Shown here: one piece after another, positions 57,913-64,000 of the stretch
Layout: each line of letters starts with the position of its first letter
How positions within the stretch are numbered: position 1 is the first letter of the stretch
Source of the DNA: an uncultured Lachnospiraceae bacterium
GTDB lineage: Bacteria; Bacillota; Clostridia; Lachnospirales; Lachnospiraceae
Direction: 5' to 3'
NCBI GenBank assembly: GCA_900548905.1
Contig: URMK01000016.1
Location: forward strand, 44,899 to 108,898
Length of the DNA: 64,000 bases
Translations under genes and position numbers: made by a program
Notes under the pieces: generated by a model
Seen by the model: only the letters and a program-made list of their open reading frames with translations
The model's database searches: none
Told to the model about the DNA's origin: nothing

Positions 57913-59848
57913 AACGATCAAAAAGGCGATCAGCCTCACGGTTTTTTTCAATAAAATCACTATACATTTTTTCAGCATTGGCAATTAACTCGCTATAATA
58001 CATGATTCTTGTTTTCAATGGAGCAATAGAGTCTAATAGAGAACGATAAATCGCCCCCGTAATATCTAGGTTATCTGGTGACCTGCCCAAAAGTACTATA
58101 ATTTCAAATGGCTCAATATTCCCATTTGCCGCCATTATTTTAGTAAGTGCATCATGATATTTAGTTATTTGCCCATAAAGTTCTGGTCTCTTAACAATTC
58201 GTGCGGAACGCTTTAGTTCTATTACCACATGACGATTAGCAGTTTTTTTATATCTAATATCCAGCCGTGCGTCTTTTTCTTCCTGTGTTAAATCGGTATT
58301 TATGGCATTAAGTTGCTTTAATATAGTCTGTTCAACAGCCGGAAGCTCTGTCCCTCTGTCCCATGATGGATCTAGTAACCATAGATTTTGCGCTAGGTGC
58401 TCTTGAACTACTTTTTCAAGGGCATTTTCATCTGTAACAGCTTTCAATTTCTTAATAATAGAAAGACGTTCATACACAATTTTATAATAAAATGTCGCTT
58501 CTATACTGTTCAAAACCTCCGCCGCACGGATAAAAGCACTAATGTCTTCTGGAGATATAGAGTCAAATTCGCTCAAGCAAGTCTTAAGCTTCAATGTTTC
58601 AAATGCTAAGATGCTATGCCGTATTAATTCTTTCTTCTCATCATATTGAACGGTTAACTGATTAATTTTACCAAAAAGCTTTTGTGCAGATTTTTTATCA
58701 TCAGATCCTAAGTCATTATACCACTCTCTAACTACTTCAATTTTTTGAGCTTCAGCAGTTCCCTGCTCATTTCGCAAATTAATCCAATTATTTTTAATTT
58801 CCTTTAGCTCTGCTTTGATAAATTGATGGAGCGCTAAATATCTTTCATCATCTTCAAAGAAATCTTGACGATTACTTGTAGTAATATCATCTTCCTCGTC
58901 AACATCTAAGAATTCCGCTGCTATTTCCCCAAAAACATATTTAGCATATAAGCCAGTTTCTCCAAATTCATTCAGGATATCCTCTTTTGCCATTTTTCCA
59001 CGAACCATTACAGCAATCCTATTAACAGATTCTTCTTCGTCCTTTAGTGCATTTGGCTCTTCAGAAGTTGCAAGCCAGCCATGAAACTCATATTCGTTTG
59101 AGCCAATAGAAATTCTGTTAGGCCGTACAAATGATTTTTTAAATACATTTGGTTTTACTTGTGAAAGTATTTGCTGTCTCTCGTCCTCCTCGCCATATAG
59201 CCAAAGATATTGTGCTTTTGAAATATATTCTCTGTCATCAGGTTTTATTTTTTCACCATTAATATAAACATTAAATGTATATTGATCTCCTATTACTGAG
59301 AATCGGCGTGCAAGGCGGCGCTTTAAAAACCGTCCAAGATTTAAAGTCCTTTTCTTTAAGTCCCTAAGTATAATTTTGGTGCCGTTATGCTCAAAATCAA
59401 CAGCGCTTTCATCAAGTTCCGTCGGCTCATAATCCACCCCCTTCTTAATAGCAGCATCGAGTTCTGATGTACTAATAAGCAAGGCGTTTCTCTGGCCATT
59501 TTTATTTGATAATATTGTAATGTTTTGTGCAATTGAAAAAAGCGATAATTTACCAATCCCCTTTCGTCCCATAACAGCACGATTATGAATTGGCGTATGA
59601 GATTTTTCGTTCCTTTTCCTATAGCCTACTTTCAAAAATCTTTCATTTATATCCTGAAGGTTCATGCCGCAACCATCATCGTTTATAACTATTTCAGTAT
59701 TATCAACAATGGTTACATATACATTTTCCGCATCAGCATCCCAAGCGTTGGCAACCACTTCTGAAATAACAGCAGGCATACTACTGTAAAGGTTCAGTCC
59801 TAAATGATTCAAAACTTGTAAATCCATAGTAATAACATACTTTGACAT
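57881..59848 (-). CDS. MORC/GHKL ATPase fused to a PD-(D/E)xK nuclease, putative restriction effector
   Basis: 655 residues; the start at 59848 follows GGGGGAG. The N-terminal GHKL domain has SEVVANAWDADAENV (E30, N34, D37), the ATP motif NDDGCGM and the lid GRKGIGKLS. The middle is helical. The C-terminal region (about 525-600) has WDRGTELPAVEQ, then ARLDIRY and HVVIELKR, which give the D...E-x-K catalytic pattern of PD-(D/E)xK nucleases. It begins one base after the methyltransferase stop (59850 versus 59848), so the two are coupled. With Dcm and Vsr it forms a known type of MORC-containing restriction-modification cluster. Confidence 0.8.
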   Translation of the reverse strand: MSKYVITMDLQVLNHLGLNLYSSMPAVISEVVANAWDADAENVYVTIVDNTEIVINDDGCGMNLQDINERFLKVGYRKRNEKSHTPIHNRAVMGRKGIGKLSLFSIAQNITILSNKNGQRNALLISTSELDAAIKKGVDYEPTELDESAVDFEHNGTKIILRDLKKRTLNLGRFLKRRLARRFSVIGDQYTFNVYINGEKIKPDDREYISKAQYLWLYGEEDERQQILSQVKPNVFKKSFVRPNRISIGSNEYEFHGWLATSEEPNALKDEEESVNRIAVMVRGKMAKEDILNEFGETGLYAKYVFGEIAAEFLDVDEEDDITTSNRQDFFEDDERYLALHQFIKAELKEIKNNWINLRNEQGTAEAQKIEVVREWYNDLGSDDKKSAQKLFGKINQLTVQYDEKKELIRHSILAFETLKLKTCLSEFDSISPEDISAFIRAAEVLNSIEATFYYKIVYERLSIIKKLKAVTDENALEKVVQEHLAQNLWLLDPSWDRGTELPAVEQTILKQLNAINTDLTQEEKDARLDIRYKKTANRHVVIELKRSARIVKRPELYGQITKYHDALTKIMAANGNIEPFEIIVLLGRSPDNLDITGAIYRSLLDSIAPLKTRIMYYSELIANAEKMYSDFIEKNREADRLFDRFINSHDGEIM

Positions 59849-59849
59849 A

Positions 59850-61004
59850 TTACTCTCCCCCTCTTGAAAGTGCAGTATACTCACAATATAAGATATAAGC
59901 TCTCCTAAGTTGTGATTTTACTGACTTTGACAAGACAGTAAAATTTTCTGTTTTCTCTATAGCTTCAATCAAATCATTTCTTTGATTGTTAGTACATTGC
60001 ATAGCCATTCTCTTTATTCGTCTAACCCGTGATAAAACGTCACTAGCGGCACGTGCTGTATAACTTTTCTCTTTTTTTAACCAATCTACAAATCCAACAT
60101 CGCGCAAATTAAAATTTTTCTCTGTATAATCTCTAATACAACGGGCAACATATTCCGCTAATTTAACAGGAACTGCATTACCAATTAATTGGTTATTTAT
60201 AGTTGGCGAATTGAGCCATACAAAGTCCTCTGGAAATGTTTGAATCAACGCTCGTTCTCTAAATGTTAAAGCTCGAACGCCTTCTTTTGGATCAATAGCA
60301 TCTTGTGGATGACGCTTATATTCAGGCGGAAGCGGTCTGTTACTACCGCGAATTGTAGGAGCCGGTTCATATATGGAAAAAATCCCACGTCTATCATAAG
60401 TGCGAGGATGACGATAGTAATATTCGCACTTTAGTTTATCCCCAGCATATTCATGCAACGTTAATGGGAACTCAGATAAATTGGCTGCTAGAACACCATC
60501 TAAAAAACCATCCTCTTCGTTTAATCCACCAATGCAAAAAAAACGTTTTCTGTTCTGTGGCACACCGCAGTAATTAGCATTGAGTGTTTTTTCGGTTAAT
60601 CCATAACCCGCTGTTTTAAATAATTGTCGCGCTGTTTTATAGGCTTCACTTTTGTTTGCTCTAACTACGTTCTCCATCACAAAATATCGCGGCTTTAATA
60701 AACAAACAATTTTAGCAAACGAAACCGTAAGTTGCGCTCTTTTGCCTTCAACCCTATTGCCAGCGGGAGAAAAGTCCTGACACGGCGGTCCACCAATAAT
60801 TATATTATGTTTAATGTTTTTTATATTAGCAGCAGCTTTTTCCCAGTCATGCAAATCCAACTTATAAATATCATGATTAAAATTCATTTCGTAACATTGT
60901 ATTGCTGCATCCCAATTTTCATATGCGGCAACAATATTAAATCCCGCATTCAAAAATCCCTTGCTTAACCCCCCGCACCCACAAAAAAGGTCAATACAAT
61001 CCAT
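59850..61004 (-). CDS. dcm: DNA cytosine-5 methyltransferase (Dcm family)
   Basis: 384 residues. Conserved motifs in order: I (DLFCGCGGLSKGF), IV with the catalytic Cys75 in GGPPCQDFSPAG, VI (MENVVRA), VIII (QNRKRFF) and X (GNAVPVKLAEYVA). A short target-recognition region lies between VIII and IX. The C-terminus extends about 95 residues past motif X (RDVGFVDWLKKEKSYTARAA and on), which is unusual. It methylates cytosine to 5-methylcytosine at an unknown site and protects the host from the coupled nuclease. It is the first gene of the R-M operon. Confidence 0.95.
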   Translation of the reverse strand: MDCIDLFCGCGGLSKGFLNAGFNIVAAYENWDAAIQCYEMNFNHDIYKLDLHDWEKAAANIKNIKHNIIIGGPPCQDFSPAGNRVEGKRAQLTVSFAKIVCLLKPRYFVMENVVRANKSEAYKTARQLFKTAGYGLTEKTLNANYCGVPQNRKRFFCIGGLNEEDGFLDGVLAANLSEFPLTLHEYAGDKLKCEYYYRHPRTYDRRGIFSIYEPAPTIRGSNRPLPPEYKRHPQDAIDPKEGVRALTFRERALIQTFPEDFVWLNSPTINNQLIGNAVPVKLAEYVARCIRDYTEKNFNLRDVGFVDWLKKEKSYTARAASDVLSRVRRIKRMAMQCTNNQRNDLIEAIEKTENFTVLSKSVKSQLRRAYILYCEYTALSRGGE

Positions 61005-61338
61005 AATTCCGCCTCACCTCATTTCTTTCCATAATAAATTATATATGGTTTACACACCGGCGTCAACTTTATTAATAATAAAAAACCTCTACCAATTTCT
61101 CGAAAAATTGCATAAGACGTAATTTTGACATTGCAGGCGTGATACTATCTTTGAACAGTAGCATTCTTATACATCCATCTAGATATATAAATATGATTTT
61201 GTCGCTAACATAATATCGTTATATGTTCTCCTCTTTTGGAACAATAAACTTGAGCAAAATAATGGAAAAAGAATAAAGACGAACCGCTCACACCCTTGAT
61301 TTACAAGGAATTTCCGCTATGTCTTTATTATACAGTAA
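61005..61338. other. right end of the insert, noncoding
   Basis: 334 AT-rich bases that must hold the promoter of the methyltransferase operon and the right border of the insert. No gene is seen. Confidence 0.4.
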
Positions 61339-61554
61339 GGGCACAGCTGCGCAAGTCTGCTTTATGCCAACGGCGTAAGCATATAAGACATCCAGGAATG
61401 GCTGGGGCACAGCGACATCTCTACAACGCGGAACATTTATACTCATTTGGATTACATGAGCAAAGTATCCAGCGCATATGCAATTATAGGAATTCTGCCC
61501 GGAGAAAATAAAAAGGAACCCCTTCTAGCCGTAAACTTAGAAGAGAGTCCCTAA
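61339..61554 (+). pseudogene. int: tyrosine integrase, C-terminal part
   Basis: The frame reads GHSCASLLYANGVSI, a TAA (61384-61386), then DIQEWLGHSDISTTRNIYTH with the second catalytic His (GHS) and the nucleophile Tyr (NIYTH), and LDYMSKVSSAYAI. It ends ENKKEPLLAVNLEESP at 61554. This is the missing end of the integrase at 47776. The stop codon within it shows further decay. It ends 12 bases from the 3' end of tRNA-Leu, the usual neighbourhood of a tRNA-targeting integrase. Confidence 0.88.
61515..61550 (-). terminator. terminator of the rrn-tRNA transcript
   Basis: GGAACCCCTTCTA and TAGAAGAGAGTCC pair with a few weak positions. On the minus strand TTTTTATTTTC follows. It lies just past the last tRNA gene and overlaps the end of the integrase fragment coded on the other strand. 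Confidence 0.65.
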
Positions 61555-61565
61555 CATTAAAATAG

Positions 61566-61649
61566 TGCCGGCAACCGGACTTGAACCGGTACGAGATTGC
61601 TCCCGAGGGATTTTAAGTCCCTTGCGTCTGCCAATTCCGCCATGCCGGC
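61566..61649 (-). tRNA. tRNA-Leu (TAA)
   Basis: 84 bases with acceptor GCCGGCA, a long variable arm as expected for leucine, T-loop TTCAAGTC and anticodon TAA in GGACT-TAA-AATCC. It is the last tRNA of the array and the likely target of the outer integrative element. Confidence 0.93.
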
Positions 61650-61733
61650 GTTACTCTGCACCACATAAAAAGATAAGCACCGTCAATCAGACAATGCCTT
61701 CCACTTTTTCTTTTTACATTTGCAAAAAGAAAA

Positions 61734-61807
61734 CGACCCAGATCGGACTCGAACCGACGACCTCCGCCGTGACAGGGCGGCGCTCTAACCAACTGAGCCA
61801 CTGGGCC
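61734..61807 (-). tRNA. tRNA-Asp (GTC)
   Basis: 74 bases, acceptor GGCCCAG paired with TTGGGTC-like 3' end, T-loop TTCGAGTC, anticodon GTC in GCCCT-GTC-ACGGC. Confidence 0.93.
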
Positions 61808-61824
61808 AAAGACTATGTAACTAA

Positions 61825-61898
61825 TGGACCTTCGGGGACTCGAACCCAGGACCGACCGGTTATGAGCCGGTTGCTCTAACCAACTGAGCTAAAGGTCC
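61825..61898 (-). tRNA. tRNA-Met or tRNA-Ile2 (CAT)
   Basis: 74 bases, acceptor GGACCTT, T-loop TTCGAGTC, anticodon CAT in CGGCT-CAT-AACCG. The first acceptor pair G-C rules out initiator tRNA. Elongator Met is most likely; an Ile tRNA with a lysidine-modified CAT anticodon cannot be excluded by sequence alone. Confidence 0.9.
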
Positions 61899-61937
61899 GT
61901 AAACTTTTACGGATATATATCCTGTTATCCAGGATAA

Positions 61938-62010
61938 AGCCGATGATCGGACTCGAACCGATAACCTGCTGATTACAAATCAGCTGCTCTGCCAATTGAG
62001 CCACATCGGC
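61938..62010 (-). tRNA. tRNA-Thr (TGT)
   Basis: 73 bases, acceptor GCCGATG, T-loop TTCGAGTC, anticodon TGT in CTGAT-TTGT-AATCAG. Confidence 0.93.
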
Positions 62011-62088
62011 ACATGTATGCCATCTGATAAATCTTCTTACAACTAAAAACGCATCGGTTATTATCACTGCTGCGTTTTGATTATTTAA

Positions 62089-62160
62089 TGACTCCGACGG
62101 GAATCGAACCCGTGTTACCGCCGTGAAAGGGCGATGTCTTAACCGCTTGACCACGGAGCC
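62089..62160 (-). tRNA. tRNA-Glu (TTC)
   Basis: 72 bases, acceptor GGCTCCG, T-loop TTCGATTC, anticodon TTC in GCCCT-TTC-ACGGC. Confidence 0.93.
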
Positions 62161-62242
62161 TCTTTTCTTTTCCAGGGGCTCTCCCCCCGGCTCAAGCTTC
62201 TTTCTTTCCTTTGCGCTCCTCAGGTCTCAGCCTTCACAGCAG

Positions 62243-62314
62243 CTCCCCGAGTAGGGCTCGAACCTACAACAACTCGGTTAACAGCCGAGTGCTCTACCAT
62301 TGAGCTATCGAGGA
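62243..62314 (-). tRNA. tRNA-Asn (GTT)
   Basis: 72 bases, acceptor TCCTCGA, T-loop TTCGAGCC, anticodon GTT in CGGCT-GTT-AACCG. First tRNA after the 23S gene. Confidence 0.93.
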
Positions 62315-62414
62315 TTATTCCTCTACATCTCCTATAACCAGATGTATGAACCCATACCCTCAAAACCGAACATTGAATCTAATCTTCTCCAAAACCTCTT
62401 TCATACCTTCAGGA

Positions 62415-64000
<1,586 letters not shown>

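Larger units (their letters stand above)
48888..61338. mobile_element. 12.45-kb AT-rich insert splitting the integrase gene
   Basis: The integrase reads RH at 48882-48887 on the left and (G)HSCASLLYANG from 61339 on the right. Joined, they give DLRHSCASLLYANGVSI, the normal sequence of this family. GGCAC occurs at both breakpoints (48883-48887 and 61340-61344). The insert carries the HSP90-like/TIR pair, an ABM protein, two large serine recombinases, a Vsr, a small unknown, a MORC-nuclease and a cytosine methyltransferase. Its base composition is visibly more AT-rich than the flanks. It is either one element moved by its serine recombinases or a composite of several. Confidence 0.75.

Noticed and set aside
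57168..61004. DISARM or BREX
   Set aside because: No helicase, PLD, DUF1998, PglZ or BrxC-like gene is present. The cluster fits a methyltransferase-MORC-Vsr restriction-modification type.
47406..61554. Complete conjugative element or prophage
   Set aside because: Only Xis and integrase parts are present. No relaxase, conjugation, capsid or replication genes lie in the interval.
61613..62154. Minus-strand frames of 62 and 92 codons across the tRNA genes
   Set aside because: They run through clear tRNA structures and are chance frames.

Overview
The window looks like a chromosome segment from a gut-type Clostridia, most likely Lachnospiraceae. The signs are an electron-bifurcating [FeFe] hydrogenase operon (HydCBA), two LplABC/YtcQ-type sugar ABC importers without their own ATPase, AraC/YesN regulators, strong Shine-Dalgarno sites (AGGAGG type) and the character of the rRNA-tRNA block at the right end. 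This placement is inference; no database search was possible.

Layout. 0-6 kb: hydrogenase operon, a VOC-fold protein and a NUDIX hydrolase. 6-15 kb: a secreted Ig-like protein, a GH127-type beta-L-arabinofuranosidase with a divergent AraC regulator, a 27-residue membrane peptide, a methyltransferase, a lipoprotein, a C45 Ntn hydrolase and a secreted four-repeat protein. 14.7-27.1 kb: two carbohydrate uptake operons (binding lipoprotein plus two permeases each). The second also has a two-domain esterase/deacetylase-like enzyme and a membrane-bound AraC regulator. 27.3-31.1 kb: an unrecognised operon of three genes with related cysteine-rich C-termini, a GyrI-like protein and a last gene carrying an in-frame TAG. 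31.3-36 kb: a double-headed GntR regulator divergent from a 933-residue hybrid sensor kinase. 36-43.3 kb: a two-component system and small membrane proteins among many decayed genes (alcohol dehydrogenase hit by a MITE-like element, radical SAM protein, flavodoxin, aldo-keto reductase). 43.3-46.4 kb: an intact flavin/aldo-keto reductase operon with a divergent LysR regulator.

47.4-61.6 kb is a nested genomic island beside the tRNA array. A Tn916-type excisionase and tyrosine integrase gene is cut in two: its N-terminal part ends at about 48887 in the conserved R-H motif, and its C-terminal part resumes at about 61339. The roughly 12.45 kb between is visibly AT-rich. It carries (i) a giant sacsin/HSP90-like ATPase followed by an AlbA-TIR protein, a candidate anti-phage module; (ii) two large serine recombinases, one with an in-frame stop; (iii) a cytosine methyltransferase, a MORC-like ATPase fused to a PD-(D/E)xK nuclease, and a Vsr endonuclease, which together look like a restriction-modification system.

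61.5-64 kb: six tRNA genes (in transcription order Asn, Glu, Thr, Met, Asp, Leu) and the 3' half of a 23S rRNA gene, all on the minus strand, with no 5S gene between them.
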